Source of the DNA: Phytopseudomonas seleniipraecipitans
GTDB taxonomy: Bacteria > Pseudomonadota > Gammaproteobacteria > Pseudomonadales > Pseudomonadaceae
Assembly: GCF_900102335.1 (NCBI RefSeq)
Contig: NZ_FNBM01000006.1
Coordinates: 1-64,000, forward strand
DNA: 64,000 nucleotides
Direction: 5' to 3'
The translations under genes and the position numbers were made by a program. The notes beneath the pieces were generated by a model that was not told the DNA's origin, did not search any database, and was given only the letters and a program-made list of their open reading frames with translations. Positions 40,102-49,704 of the stretch are shown piece after piece. Numbering within the stretch: the stretch's first letter is position 1; every line of letters begins with the position of its first letter.

Positions 40102-41727
40102 ATGCCCGCCCCATTCGATCCCGCTGCGCTGTTTCCCCGCCTGCACGACATCCCTGAAGCCTATCGGCCCGATGCACCGGTCGAGCAGCGTGAGTATCTG
40201 GTCGGTGGTGAGTTGCGCCACTGGCAGGGGCCGTTGGCCCAGGTGCGCAGTCCGATCCATATTGCCGAGGATGACGGCGATCGCCAGGTTGTGCTCGGTA
40301 GCACGCCGTTGCTCGATGCGGGCGCGGCAATGACTGCGTTGGATGCCGCCGTCGCGGCCTATGACCACGGTCAGGGGCAATGGCCCAACCTGCGAGTTGC
40401 CGAGCGCATCGCCCACGTGGAGACCTTCCTGGCGCGCATGCGTGAGCAGCGTAGCGCGGTGGTCAAGCTGCTGATGTGGGAGATCGGCAAGAACCTCAAG
40501 GATTCGGAAAAGGAGTTCGACCGCACCTGTGATTACATCGTCGACACCATTGGCGCGCTCAAGGAACTGGACCGTCGTTCCAGCCGATTCGAGCTGGAGC
40601 AGGGCACGCTCGGCCAGATTCGCCGTGTGCCGCTCGGCGTGGCGCTGTGCATGGGCCCGTACAACTATCCGCTGAACGAAACCTTCACCACGCTGATTCC
40701 GGCGCTGATCATGGGCAACACGGTGGTCTTCAAACCGGCCAAATTCGGTGTGCTGCTGATGCGCCCGTTGCTGGAAGCGTTCCGCGACAGCTTCCCGCCG
40801 GGCGTGATCAACATCATCTACGGCCGTGGCCGTGAGACTGTCAGTGCGCTGATGGAAAGCGGCAAGGTCGACGTGTTCGCCTTTATCGGCACCCACAAGG
40901 GCGCCAGCGATCTGAAGAAACTCCATCCCAAGCCCCATCGCCTGCGCGCCGCTCTTGGTCTGGATGCCAAGAATCCGGGCATCGTGCTGCCTGACGTCGA
41001 TCTCGACAACGCGGTGAGCGAGGCGCTGACCGGCGCGCTGTCGTTCAACGGCCAGCGCTGCACGGCACTGAAAATACTCTTCGTGCATGAAGATGTGCTG
41101 CAGCCATTTCTCGCCAAATTCAGCGCCGCCCTGGCTCAGCTCAAACCGGGCATGCCATGGGAGCCAGGCGTCGCACTGACGCCACTGCCCGAGCCGGGCA
41201 AGGTCGATTACCTGAAAACGGTGATGGCCGACGCCATCGAAAAGGGCGCGGAGGTCATCAATCCGGGCGGCGGCGAGTACCGTGCGAGCTTCTTCTACCC
41301 GGCACTGCTGTGCCCGGTGACGCCTGCCATGCGCCTGTATGGCGAGGAGCAGTTCGGTCCGCTGGTGCCCGTGGTGCCGTACCGCGACCTGGAGGAGGTG
41401 ATCGACTACGTGTTGCAGTCGGATTTCGGTCAACAGCTCAGCCTGTTCGGCAATGACCCGCAGCAGATCGGTCGGCTGGTCGATGCGTTTGCCAATCAGG
41501 TCGGACGCATCAACATCAATGCCCAGTGCCAGCGCGGCCCGGACACCTTTCCGTTCAATGGCCGCAAGGATTCCGCTGAAGGCACGCTGTCGGTACACGA
41601 CGCGCTGCGTACCTTCTCGATCCGCACCCTGGTGGCGACCCGCTTCAATGAGGACAACAAGGCACTGGTCAGTGAAGTGATCCGTCAGCGCGCCTCCAAC
41701 TTCCTGACCACCGATTACATCTTCTGA
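40102..41727 (+). CDS. gapN: NADP-dependent non-phosphorylating glyceraldehyde-3-phosphate dehydrogenase
   Basis: A 541-residue aldehyde-dehydrogenase-fold protein. MGPYNYPLNETFTTLIPALIMGNTVVFKPAK and the catalytic Cys block FNGQRCTALK match the GapN branch. Such enzymes oxidise glyceraldehyde 3-phosphate straight to 3-phosphoglycerate with NADP, giving NADPH and no ATP. Start ATG 40102 (MPAPFDPAALF) has CTGGAG upstream; the frame is open 45 bases further. Its place next to eda suggests it takes the aldolase product. A general aldehyde dehydrogenase is the alternative, less likely given the neighbours. Confidence 0.85.
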   Translation: MPAPFDPAALFPRLHDIPEAYRPDAPVEQREYLVGGELRHWQGPLAQVRSPIHIAEDDGDRQVVLGSTPLLDAGAAMTALDAAVAAYDHGQGQWPNLRVAERIAHVETFLARMREQRSAVVKLLMWEIGKNLKDSEKEFDRTCDYIVDTIGALKELDRRSSRFELEQGTLGQIRRVPLGVALCMGPYNYPLNETFTTLIPALIMGNTVVFKPAKFGVLLMRPLLEAFRDSFPPGVINIIYGRGRETVSALMESGKVDVFAFIGTHKGASDLKKLHPKPHRLRAALGLDAKNPGIVLPDVDLDNAVSEALTGALSFNGQRCTALKILFVHEDVLQPFLAKFSAALAQLKPGMPWEPGVALTPLPEPGKVDYLKTVMADAIEKGAEVINPGGGEYRASFFYPALLCPVTPAMRLYGEEQFGPLVPVVPYRDLEEVIDYVLQSDFGQQLSLFGNDPQQIGRLVDAFANQVGRININAQCQRGPDTFPFNGRKDSAEGTLSVHDALRTFSIRTLVATRFNEDNKALVSEVIRQRASNFLTTDYIF

Positions 41728-41735
41728 GGTTGGCG

Positions 41736-42554
41736 ATGACGCTCTCTATCAGCAAGGACACTCGCCTGTGCATGTCGCTGTCCGGCCGGCCCGGCAACTT
41801 CGGCACGCGTTTTCAGAACTATCTGTACCGGGAACTGCAGCTCGACTACCTGTACAAGGCGTTCACCACCACGGATCTGCCGGCGGCCATCGGCGGCATC
41901 CGTGCGCTGGGCGTTCGTGGCTGCGCGGTATCGATGCCATTCAAGGAAGCCTGCATCGAGTACCTCGATGCGCTGCATGAGTCGGCGGCAACTCTGCAGT
42001 CGGTCAACACCATCGTTGCCGATGACGGCCACCTGACGGGTTACAACACCGATTACAGCGCAGTCGTGCGGTTGCTCAAGCAACACGGCGTGCCTGAGGA
42101 CAGCCGCTACGCCCTGCGTGGCAGCGGTGGAATGGCCAAAGCCGTGGCCTGCGCCTTGCGCGACAGTGGCTTCAGCGATGGCTGCATCGTCGCCCGCAAT
42201 GAACCCGCGGGCAGGGCATTGGCCGCGCAGTGCGGGGTGGGTTGGTGCGAGACGCAGGATGATCAACCGGCGCAGCTGCTGGTCAACGTTACGCCGTTGG
42301 GCATGCGTGGCGCCGACGCCGAGCAGCTGGCTTTCGACGAACGTGCTGTGGCCGCCGCACACTGGGTGTTCGACGTTGTCGCCGTGCCGGTGGAAACCCC
42401 GCTGATCCGCCTGGCGCGCGCGCTCGGCAAACCGGTGATTACCGGCGGCGAGGTGATCGTGCTGCAGGCCGTCGAGCAATTCGTTCTGTACACCGGCGTG
42501 CGTCCCGATGCCGAACTGATCGAACGCGCGGCGCGCTTCGCTCTGACCGAATAG
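41736..42554 (+). CDS. shikimate 5-dehydrogenase-like protein
   Basis: A 272-residue protein of the AroE/YdiB family. The catalytic Lys is in SMPFKEAC and the Asp in GYNTDYSAV. The usual glycine-rich cofactor loop is present as LRGSGGMAKAVACAL, and VNVTPLGM and TGGEVIVLQAVEQF are family blocks. It differs from the housekeeping AroE pattern (SxS substrate site less clear), so it is probably a paralog acting on quinate, shikimate or another hydroxy-acid. It starts at ATG 41736, eight bases after gapN with GAGG before it, so the two form a transcription unit. The link with GapN is not obvious. Confidence 0.82.
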   Translation: MTLSISKDTRLCMSLSGRPGNFGTRFQNYLYRELQLDYLYKAFTTTDLPAAIGGIRALGVRGCAVSMPFKEACIEYLDALHESAATLQSVNTIVADDGHLTGYNTDYSAVVRLLKQHGVPEDSRYALRGSGGMAKAVACALRDSGFSDGCIVARNEPAGRALAAQCGVGWCETQDDQPAQLLVNVTPLGMRGADAEQLAFDERAVAAAHWVFDVVAVPVETPLIRLARALGKPVITGGEVIVLQAVEQFVLYTGVRPDAELIERAARFALTE

Positions 42555-43171
42555 CCAACCTGCGGCTCAACGCCGGTAGGAACGCCACCCCGGCGCGAAC
42601 GATGGTGGCCGTGTCGGGGTTCCGGCGTTGCTCAGACGATTCGCCGCGGGGTCGCGGCTCCTACAGTAGTGTGACGCCTTGCCAGATGAGCGGCTGCTGC
42701 CAGTCGAGTAGGAGCGTCGACCTCGGCGCGAACGATGGTGGCCGTGTCGGGGTTTCGGCGTTGCTCAGACGATTCGCCGCGGGGTCGCGGCTCCTACAGA
42801 AGTGTGACCGCCTACGAGATGAGCAGCTGCTGCCAGTCGAGTAGGAGCGTCGACCTCGGCGCGAACGATGGTTGCCCGTACCGGGGTTTCGGCGTTTCTC
42901 ATTAGACGATTCGCCGCGGGGCGCGGCTCCTGCAGTAGTGTGATGCCTGCGAGATGAGCGTCACTCGGCACTGCCGATTTAAAGTTCGCACTTTCCGCTT
43001 CGTTGCCAAGTCGTAAAGAGAGTAGGGCATGGCGATGCGACGAGCGCTCTGCCAGACGCTGGCTTCGCCGCAACGTCATGCCCTGCCTTAGAACGGAATG
43101 CCTGCCACAGGCTTCTGACGCCAGGCGCGCCACATCACGTTGGCCGCTGACAGATAAACAAGGAGAGAGCC
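42555..43171. other. 617-base gene-free region before the DUF3309 gene
   Basis: The first two thirds hold a REPIN array (42575-42934), listed separately. The remaining part (about 42960-43171) must carry the promoter of the DUF3309 gene. AGGGCATG at 43024-43031 is inverted as CATGCCCT at 43077-43084. I see no gene and no promoter I would vouch for. Confidence 0.6.
42575..42934. repeat. second REPIN array, 133-base period
   Basis: Three tandem units start at 42575, 42708 and 42841, an exact 133-base period. Each begins with arm B (GTAGGAGCGTCGACCTCGG...; diverged in unit one) and ends with the inverted arm A (...GGTCGCGGCTCCTACA), so the order is the reverse complement of the array at 21408. 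Between arms lies a loop of about 40 bases with CGTTGCTCAGACGA in units one and two. Linkers between units (GTGTGAC...GCTGCTGCCAGTCGA) are also conserved, which shows amplification as a block. Confidence 0.88.
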
Positions 43172-43330
43172 ATGGGCTTGGGAACCATACTGCTGATCAT
43201 TCTGATCCTGATGCTGGTTGGTGCCATCCCGGCGTGGCCGCATAGCCGCAGCTGGGGCTACGGGCCTACCGGCGGCCTCGGGCTGGTGCTGGTCATCGTG
43301 CTGGTGCTGTTGCTACTCGGCTACATATGA
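43172..43330 (+). CDS. DUF3309-type small membrane protein (52 residues)
   Basis: A short gene with a strong ribosome binding site, AAGGAGAGAG, just before ATG 43172. The product has two hydrophobic helices: MGLGTILLIILILMLVGAIP and GGLGLVLVIVLVLLLLGYI. They are joined by the loop AWPHSRSWGYGPT. The WPHSRSWGYGP-type loop is the hallmark of the DUF3309 family, small proteins of unknown function that are often stress-induced. It is an inner-membrane peptide with both ends probably on the same side. Confidence 0.88.
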   Translation: MGLGTILLIILILMLVGAIPAWPHSRSWGYGPTGGLGLVLVIVLVLLLLGYI

Positions 43331-43461
43331 GCCAGCGCCTGCGTTTCTGACGCAGGCACTCGCCTGCAGCGACGCTCGTCGCTGCAGGCCGAGCTGGCTG
43401 CTGCCAGCACGTCGTCACACCGCTTCAACATCCTGTATTCCAACTTCCGGAGGTCGCCTGC

Positions 43462-44475
43462 TTGGATCTGGTGATTGCACGGCCTGAAGGCCTGTATTGT
43501 CCCCCCGGAGATTTCTATATCGACCCCTGGCGCCCCGTCGAACGGGCCGTGATCACTCACGGTCATGGCGACCATGCGCGTGGCGGCAGCGCTCATTACC
43601 TTGCAGCGGCGCCTGGCGAAGGCATCCTGCGAACCCGCTTGGGGCGCGACATCAATTTGCAGACCCTGGCGTATGGCGAATCCATCGAGCACCACGGCGT
43701 TACCGTCAGCCTGCATCCTGCTGGGCACGTCCTGGGCTCGGCTCAGGTGCGCCTCGAATACCGCGGTGAAGTATGGGTGGCATCTGGCGACTACAAGGTC
43801 GAGCCGGATGGCACTTGCGAGCCCTTCGAGCCGGTGCGCTGCCATACCTTCATCACCGAATCGACCTTCGGCCTGCCTATTTACCGTTGGCAGCCGCAGG
43901 CGCAGATTTTCGCCGGCATCAACGAGTGGTGGCGGCAAAATCAGCAGGCCGGTCGAGCCAGCGTGCTGTTCTGCTACGCGTTCGGCAAGGCGCAGCGCAT
44001 TCTGCACGGCATTGATGGGAGCATCGGGCCGATTCTTGGTCATGGCTCGATGGAGCCGTTGCATCAGGTGTACCGCGACGCTGGCGTGTACCTGCCGGAA
44101 ACGCGCTATGCCGGTGACGTGCCGAAGGGCGATCCGCTGCTGCGCCAGGCGCTGATTCTGGCGCCGCCGTCGGCAGGCGGCAGCACCTGGATTCGCCGCT
44201 TTGGTGATTATAGTGATGCGTTCGCCAGCGGCTGGATGTTGCTGCGTGGCACGCGCCGCCGCCGCGGCGTTGATCGCGGCTTCGTGCTCTCCGACCATGC
44301 CGATTGGCCCGGCCTGCTGTGGGCCATCGAACAGACCGGCGCCGAGCGGGTGATGGTCACTCACGGCTCGGTGAACATCCTGGTGCGGCACCTGCGCGAG
44401 CAAGGCCTCGACGCCCAGGCCTTCGAAACCGAATACGGTGAAGAAGACGACGCACCGGCGGAGCCCGCGGCATGA
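43462..44475 (+). CDS. ligase-associated MBL-fold exonuclease
   Basis: A 337-residue metallo-beta-lactamase-fold nuclease of the beta-CASP-like group. The metal motif is THGHGDHARGG with further ligands in HPAGHVLGSAQ, SGDY and SDHADWPG, and the late HGS block (VTHGSVNI). It starts at TTG 43462 with CCGGAGG eight bases upstream; a GTG at 43471 is the alternative. It is the first gene of a module with ATP-dependent ligase, Lhr-like helicase and PdeM, a known DNA-damage association. The stop overlaps the ligase start by four bases. Confidence 0.88.
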   Translation: MDLVIARPEGLYCPPGDFYIDPWRPVERAVITHGHGDHARGGSAHYLAAAPGEGILRTRLGRDINLQTLAYGESIEHHGVTVSLHPAGHVLGSAQVRLEYRGEVWVASGDYKVEPDGTCEPFEPVRCHTFITESTFGLPIYRWQPQAQIFAGINEWWRQNQQAGRASVLFCYAFGKAQRILHGIDGSIGPILGHGSMEPLHQVYRDAGVYLPETRYAGDVPKGDPLLRQALILAPPSAGGSTWIRRFGDYSDAFASGWMLLRGTRRRRGVDRGFVLSDHADWPGLLWAIEQTGAERVMVTHGSVNILVRHLREQGLDAQAFETEYGEEDDAPAEPAA

Positions 44476-46211
44476 TCGCTTTCGCTCAGCTTTACGCACG
44501 CCTTGATGCCACCACCTCGAGCAATGCCAAGCTGGCAGCGTTGCAGGACTACCTGCATGCTGCCGAGCCGGCGGACGCGGCCTGGGCGGTTTACTTTCTT
44601 GCAGGTGGACGGCCCCGGCAGCTGGTGCCATCTCGACAGCTGCGTGAGTTGGCCATGCAGCGTGCCGGCCTGTCCGCCTGGTTGTTCGAAGAAAGCTACT
44701 CGGCAGTGGGTGATCTGGCTGAAACCATCGCACTGCTGCTTCCCGAGGCGACCAGCACGTCCGATGACGGCCTGGCGGTGTGGGTCGAGGACAAGTTGCT
44801 GCCATTGCGCGGGCTGCCGCCTGACGAGTTGGCGATGCGTCTCGATGCGCTATGGGCGCAGCTCGATCCGCAATCGCTGATGGTCAGCATCAAACTGATT
44901 ACCGGCGCGTTTCGGGTCGGCGTTTCCAAGCTGCTGGTAACCCGTGCACTGGCCAGCGTTGCCGATGTCGATGCCAAGCGGGTCGCCCAGCGTCTGGTCG
45001 GCTACACGGACTTGTCGCATCGGCCCACCGCCGCGTCCTACCAACGGCTGATCGCCGCCGAGTCGGATGACGAGCACGCCCAGCGCGGCGGACAGCCGTA
45101 CCCGTTCTTTCTAGCTCATCCCCTGCAGCGCCCGCTGGACGAGTTCGAGGCCAGTCTGGGCGCGCCCAGCGACTGGCTGATCGAGTGGAAGTGGGACGGC
45201 ATCCGCGCGCAACTGGTCAAGCGCGACGGCCAGTTGTGGGTCTGGTCGCGTGGCGAGGACCTGATCAGCGAGCGCTTTCCCGAACTGCAGGAACTGGCGC
45301 CGCTCCTGCCGGACGGCACGGTGATCGATGGTGAGCTGGTGGTCTGGCGGCACGCCCCCGAGGCCACCGCCCAGCAAGGCGAGCTGATGGCCCATGCCGC
45401 GGAGCAAGCGCCTGGGCGTCTCAATGATCAAGTCGAGGCGCAGCTCGAACAGTACGGCATTCAGCCTTTCGCACTGCTGCAGCAACGCATCGGCCGCAAG
45501 ACCCTCAGTCGCAAACTGCTCGAAGAAGTGCCGGTGGCGGTTCTGGCCTACGACCTGCTGGAGTGGCAGGGCGACGATTGGCGCGCACGCCCGCAGCACG
45601 CACGACGGGCTCAGCTGGAGCAGGTGGTTGCCGCCTGTGCGAGCCCGCGCCTGATGCCATCGCCACTGCTGCATGGTGATAGCTGGCAGGCGCTCGCCGA
45701 ACAGCGCGAGGCCTCACGCGCCCTGGGCGTCGAGGGGATGATGCTCAAAGGCCGCGAGTCCGCTTATGGTGTGGGCCGCAGCAAGGACGTCGGCGTCTGG
45801 TGGAAGTGGAAGATCGACCCGCTGAGTGTCGATGCCGTGCTGATCTACGCCCAGCGCGGACACGGCCGCCGGGCCAGCCTGTACAGCGATTACACCTTCG
45901 CGGTGTGGGACGGTGCGCCCGGTGATCCCGAGCGGCGCCTGGTGCCGTTCGCCAAGGCGTACTCGGGGCTGACCGACGAGGAAATGCGCAAGGTCGACGC
46001 CATCGTGCGCAAGACCACCGTGGAGAAATTCGGCCCGGTGCGCAGCGTCACACCGAGCCTGGTGTTCGAACTGGGCTTCGAGGGCATTGCCCGCTCGCCA
46101 CGCCACAAGAGCGGCATCGCGGTGCGTTTTCCGCGAATGTTGCGTTGGCGCCACGATAAAACGGTGGAGGAGGCTGACACCCTGGCGTTGCTGCAGGAAC
46201 TGCTGCAGTGA
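44472..46211 (+). CDS. ATP-dependent DNA ligase (ligase-associated repair module)
   Basis: A 579-residue LigD/Lig1-like ligase. An N-terminal DNA-binding domain (residues 1-190) precedes the nucleotidyltransferase domain with the adenylated Lys in [11 protein letters not shown] (motif I), the GELVVW motif III, and [11 protein letters not shown] and WWKWKID as motifs IV and V. The OB domain ends the protein. It seals nicks using ATP, unlike the essential NAD-dependent LigA. It overlaps genes on both sides by four bases (ATGA), so stoichiometric synthesis with nuclease and helicase is likely. Confidence 0.92.
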   Translation: MIAFAQLYARLDATTSSNAKLAALQDYLHAAEPADAAWAVYFLAGGRPRQLVPSRQLRELAMQRAGLSAWLFEESYSAVGDLAETIALLLPEATSTSDDGLAVWVEDKLLPLRGLPPDELAMRLDALWAQLDPQSLMVSIKLITGAFRVGVSKLLVTRALASVADVDAKRVAQRLVGYTDLSHRPTAASYQRLIAAESDDEHAQRGGQPYPFFLAHPLQRPLDEFEASLGAPSDWLIEWKWDGIRAQLVKRDGQLWVWSRGEDLISERFPELQELAPLLPDGTVIDGELVVWRHAPEATAQQGELMAHAAEQAPGRLNDQVEAQLEQYGIQPFALLQQRIGRKTLSRKLLEEVPVAVLAYDLLEWQGDDWRARPQHARRAQLEQVVAACASPRLMPSPLLHGDSWQALAEQREASRALGVEGMMLKGRESAYGVGRSKDVGVWWKWKIDPLSVDAVLIYAQRGHGRRASLYSDYTFAVWDGAPGDPERRLVPFAKAYSGLTDEEMRKVDAIVRKTTVEKFGPVRSVTPSLVFELGFEGIARSPRHKSGIAVRFPRMLRWRHDKTVEEADTLALLQELLQ

Positions 46212-48787
46212 GCCTCGCCACCACCTGGCTGCGGCGCAACGGCTGGAAGGCCTTCGGCTTTCAGAAAGAGGTGTGGCAAGCCGTCGCCGAAGGGCGTAGT
46301 GGCTTGCTGCACGCTTCGACCGGCGCAGGCAAGACCTACGCCGTGTGGCTTGCGGCACTTAATCGCTTCGCTACCCGGAAAGCGCCGAAAAAAACCGTCG
46401 GCAGCAAGCGCGCGCCTCCTGCCGCACCGCTCACCGTGTTGTGGATCACCCCGATGCGCGCCTTGGCTGCGGATACTGCGCGCGCGCTGCAGGCACCGCT
46501 CGACGGAATGGAGATCCCCTGGACGCTCGGCATGCGCACCGGCGATACCGGCAGCGCCGAGCGTCAGCGTCAGGCCAGGCGATTACCCACGGCGCTGGTT
46601 ACCACGCCGGAAAGCCTGACGCTGTTGCTCACCGGTGCCGACGCCAAAACGCAATTCGCACACGTCGGCATGCTGGTGGTAGATGAATGGCACGAGTTGC
46701 TCGGCAACAAGCGCGGCGTGCAATTGCAGTTGGCTCTCGCGCGCCTGCGGCAATGGAACCCACAGCTGATTGTCTGGGGCCTGTCGGCCACGCTCGGCAA
46801 CCAGCCGCACGCCCTGGAGGTGTTGCTGCCGGGTGGCGATGGCTGCCTGATACGTGGCGAGCAGAGCGACCCGCCGCGTATCGACACACTGCTGCCGGCA
46901 GCCATGGAGCGCTTTCCATGGGCAGGGCACCTGGGCTTGCGGTTGTTGCCGCAGGTAGTGGAGGAACTGGACAGCAGCAGTGTCACCCTGGTGTTCACCA
47001 ACACCCGCTCGCAATCGGAGCTGTGGTACCAGGCGCTGCTCGACGCACGCCCCGACTGGGCCGGGTTGATCGCCTTGCACCATGGCTCGTTGGCGCGGGA
47101 AGTGCGCGACTGGGTGGAAGGCGGGCTCAAACATGGCAAGTTGAAAGCGGTGGTCTGTACGTCGAGCCTGGATCTGGGCGTCGATTTTTTGCCGGTCGAA
47201 CGGGTACTGCAGATCGGCTCAGCCAAGGGCGTTGCCCGTCTGTTGCAACGCGCCGGGCGTTCCGGGCACGCGCCAGGGCGTACCTCGCGCGTTACCCTGG
47301 TGCCGACCCACGCGCTTGAGCTGATTGAGGCCATCGCAGTGCAGGATGCCGTGGCGGCTGGGCGCATCGAGGCGCGGGAATCCCCACATCAGCCGCTCGA
47401 CGTGCTGGTGCAGCATCTGGTCAGCGTGGCGCTGGGCGGCGGTTTCCGCCCCGATGACCTGCTGCGAGAGGTACGCAGCACCTGGGCGTATCGCGACCTT
47501 GACGACGCGCAGTGGCGCTGGGCATTGGCGTTCGTGCGCCAAGGCGGTGAATCGCTGAGCGCCTATCCCGATTACCAGCGTGTGGAGCCTGACGAGGAGG
47601 GCGTTTGGCGAGTGCCCAGCACGCGCCTGGCGCGGCGCCACCGGATGAGCGTGGGCACCATCGTCAGCGATGCCAGCCTCACCGTGAAGTGGTGGAGCAA
47701 GGGTGGCGGCGGCGGTTCCCTGGGCAGCGTCGAAGAAGGTTTTATCGCCCGGCTGCGTCCAGGCGACGTGTTTCTGTTCGGCGGTCGACCGCTGGAGCTG
47801 GTGCGCGTCGAGAACATGACCGCCTACGTGAAACGCAGCGCCGCTGGCAAAGCCAGCGTGCCGCGCTGGAACGGCGGGCGCATGCCACTCTCCAACGCGC
47901 TGGCCGAAGCGGTGGTGGCGCGTTTCGGCGAAGCGGCTCAGGGCCGCTTCGACGGGCCGGAAATGCGCATGCTGCAACCGCTACTTGAGGTGCAAGCCGG
48001 CTGGTCTGCACTGCCGGAGCCCGGCACGCTGCTGGCGGAAACGCTGCATTCGCGCGAAGGCTGGCACCTGTTCCTGTATCCCTTTGCCGGGCGTAACGTG
48101 CACCTGGGGCTGGCCAGCTTGCTGGCCTGGCGGCTGAGTAAACGGCAGCCGCTGAGTTTCTCCATCGCGGTGAATGATTACGGCCTCGAGCTGCTGTGCG
48201 CCAGCGAAGTGGATTGGGCTCACTGGTTGAGCGGTGATCTGTTCGATGACAGCGATCTGCTCCACGACGTACTCGCCAGCCTCAACGCCGGCGAACTGGC
48301 GCAGCGGCGCTTTCGCGAGATCGCCCGTATCGCCGGGCTGGTGTTTGGTGGCTACCCGGGTGCGGGCAAAAGTCTGCGCCAGGTGCAGGCCTCCAGCGGC
48401 TTGTTCTTCGATGTGTTTCGCCAGTACGACCCCGGCAACCTGCTGCTCACCCAGGCCCATGATGAAGTGCTTAGCCAGGAACTCGACGTTAAGCAGTTGC
48501 AACGCACTCTGGCAGACATGCGCGCTGCGCGCCTTGATTTGCATGCGCTGCGTCGGGCGACCCCGCTGGCATTCCCGCTGATGGTCGAACGTTTTCGCGA
48601 GCGGCTCAGCTCGGAGAAACTGGCGGATCGGATTGCCCGCATGCTCGGTGAGCTGGAGCGTGCGGCCGGGCCGGGCGGTCAGGCCACCAGCAAACCGCAG
48701 ATCGAAATCGAGCCGCCCGTGCGCCGCGGCGAGCGCAAGCGCAAGGACGGCCGCCCGCGGCGCAAAGCCAAGGGGCCTGAGGCATGA
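46208..48787 (+). CDS. ligase-associated DEXH-box helicase (Lhr-like)
   Basis: An 859-residue superfamily 2 helicase. Motif I is [16 protein letters not shown], motif Ia TPMRALAAD, motif [12 protein letters not shown] (DEWH box), motif [11 protein letters not shown], and motif [15 protein letters not shown]. The C-terminal 450 residues match the Lhr-core type WH and beta-barrel region and the protein ends in a very basic tail. It is shorter than full-length Lhr. It overlaps the ligase and pdeM genes by four bases each. It probably opens DNA ends or unwinds 3' overhangs for the partner nuclease and ligase. Confidence 0.92.
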   Translation: MSLATTWLRRNGWKAFGFQKEVWQAVAEGRSGLLHASTGAGKTYAVWLAALNRFATRKAPKKTVGSKRAPPAAPLTVLWITPMRALAADTARALQAPLDGMEIPWTLGMRTGDTGSAERQRQARRLPTALVTTPESLTLLLTGADAKTQFAHVGMLVVDEWHELLGNKRGVQLQLALARLRQWNPQLIVWGLSATLGNQPHALEVLLPGGDGCLIRGEQSDPPRIDTLLPAAMERFPWAGHLGLRLLPQVVEELDSSSVTLVFTNTRSQSELWYQALLDARPDWAGLIALHHGSLAREVRDWVEGGLKHGKLKAVVCTSSLDLGVDFLPVERVLQIGSAKGVARLLQRAGRSGHAPGRTSRVTLVPTHALELIEAIAVQDAVAAGRIEARESPHQPLDVLVQHLVSVALGGGFRPDDLLREVRSTWAYRDLDDAQWRWALAFVRQGGESLSAYPDYQRVEPDEEGVWRVPSTRLARRHRMSVGTIVSDASLTVKWWSKGGGGGSLGSVEEGFIARLRPGDVFLFGGRPLELVRVENMTAYVKRSAAGKASVPRWNGGRMPLSNALAEAVVARFGEAAQGRFDGPEMRMLQPLLEVQAGWSALPEPGTLLAETLHSREGWHLFLYPFAGRNVHLGLASLLAWRLSKRQPLSFSIAVNDYGLELLCASEVDWAHWLSGDLFDDSDLLHDVLASLNAGELAQRRFREIARIAGLVFGGYPGAGKSLRQVQASSGLFFDVFRQYDPGNLLLTQAHDEVLSQELDVKQLQRTLADMRAARLDLHALRRATPLAFPLMVERFRERLSSEKLADRIARMLGELERAAGPGGQATSKPQIEIEPPVRRGERKRKDGRPRRKAKGPEA

Positions 48788-49452
48788 ACAGTCCGCCTTA
48801 CCTCGCGGTGGAGATTGCCGGCGAGACACTCTGGTTGCTGGCGGACAAGGCCATCTATTGGCCAGCCGAACAGGCTCTGTTGATCGCCGACGCGCACTTC
48901 GGCAAGGCGGCTACCTACCGTATCCTGGGTCAGCCGGTACCGCATGGGACTACGGCGCGTAACCTGCAGCGCCTCGAGGTGATGCTGGCGAGCTACCCGA
49001 CTCGCCAGGTGATTCTGCTCGGTGATTTTCTGCATGCTCGCCCGGCACGCGGCGGCAGCACCCTCGCGGCGCTTAGGGAATGGCGACAACGGCATGCAGC
49101 GCTACGGATATTGCTGGTGCGCGGCAACCACGACCGCAGCGCGGGAGACCCTGCCGCTGAACTGGATATTCAGGTGGTGAGCGAGCCCTGGCAAATGGGG
49201 CCATTCGCGCTGTGCCATGAGCCTTTGGATTGCCCTGGGCTGCACGTACTGGCCGGGCACCTGCACCCGGTGTTCGTGCTGCGAGGGCGGGGCGGCGACC
49301 GCCTGCGCATGCCGTGTTTCAGTGTCGAGCGCGGCATCACGCTGCTACCGGCATTTGGCGAATTCACTGGCGGCATGGTGATCGAGGCGGCGCCGGGGAG
49401 GGTGATCTATGGCTCACTCGATGCAGGAATCTGGCGGATCAGTCAGGATTGA
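48784..49452 (+). CDS. pdeM: PdeM-type ligase-associated metallophosphoesterase
   Basis: A 222-residue calcineurin-like phosphoesterase. Metal motifs are visible in order: [39 protein letters not shown] and LAGHLHPV. This protein completes the four-gene DNA end-processing module and is predicted to be a nuclease or phosphatase for damaged ends. The start overlaps the helicase stop (ATGA). A terminator follows at 49468. Confidence 0.88.
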   Translation: MNSPPYLAVEIAGETLWLLADKAIYWPAEQALLIADAHFGKAATYRILGQPVPHGTTARNLQRLEVMLASYPTRQVILLGDFLHARPARGGSTLAALREWRQRHAALRILLVRGNHDRSAGDPAAELDIQVVSEPWQMGPFALCHEPLDCPGLHVLAGHLHPVFVLRGRGGDRLRMPCFSVERGITLLPAFGEFTGGMVIEAAPGRVIYGSLDAGIWRISQD

Positions 49453-49467
49453 GCTGCGGTTTTATGT

Positions 49468-49497
49468 CGCGGACGGAAAACCGTCGCGTTTCTTTTT
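49468..49497 (+). terminator. intrinsic terminator of the DNA end-processing operon
   Basis: CGCGGACGG (49468-49476) pairs with CCGTCGCG (49481-49488) with one bulged G, loop AAAA, then TTTCTTTTT. Confidence 0.8.
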
Positions 49498-49515
49498 GTG
49501 AATTTATCTATTTGA

Positions 49516-49549
49516 TAAATATAGAAAATATAAATATTTTCTATATTTA
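49516..49549. promoter_or_regulatory. perfect AT-rich palindrome upstream of the chemoreceptor gene
   Basis: TAAATATAGAAAATAT and its exact inverse ATATTTTCTATATTTA flank two A residues, 16 bp per arm. The whole 34 bases contain only two G/C positions in a GC-rich chromosome. It lies 156 bases before the chemoreceptor start. It could be an operator, an H-NS/MvaT-type site, or a cruciform; nothing in the sequence decides which. Confidence 0.6.
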
Positions 49550-49704
49550 GTTGGTGGCGGGTTTTGCCGCGTGCGAAACGTTTTCTTCGGCCGATTCTAG
49601 TTATTCGTTTCGCCGCCGATAGAATGCGTGCCGCTTAAAATCCGCTGGGTCATAAAAATAATTCTCCAGCTTCACAAGTCCCCTCACAAAGGTCGGAGAA
49701 TTAT

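Noticed and set aside
42602..42844. Plus-strand frame within the second REPIN array
   Set aside because: It is made only of repeat sequence.
43218..43487. Alternative frame across the DUF3309 gene
   Set aside because: The 52-residue DUF3309 frame has the strong ribosome binding site and a recognisable loop motif; the other frame does not.
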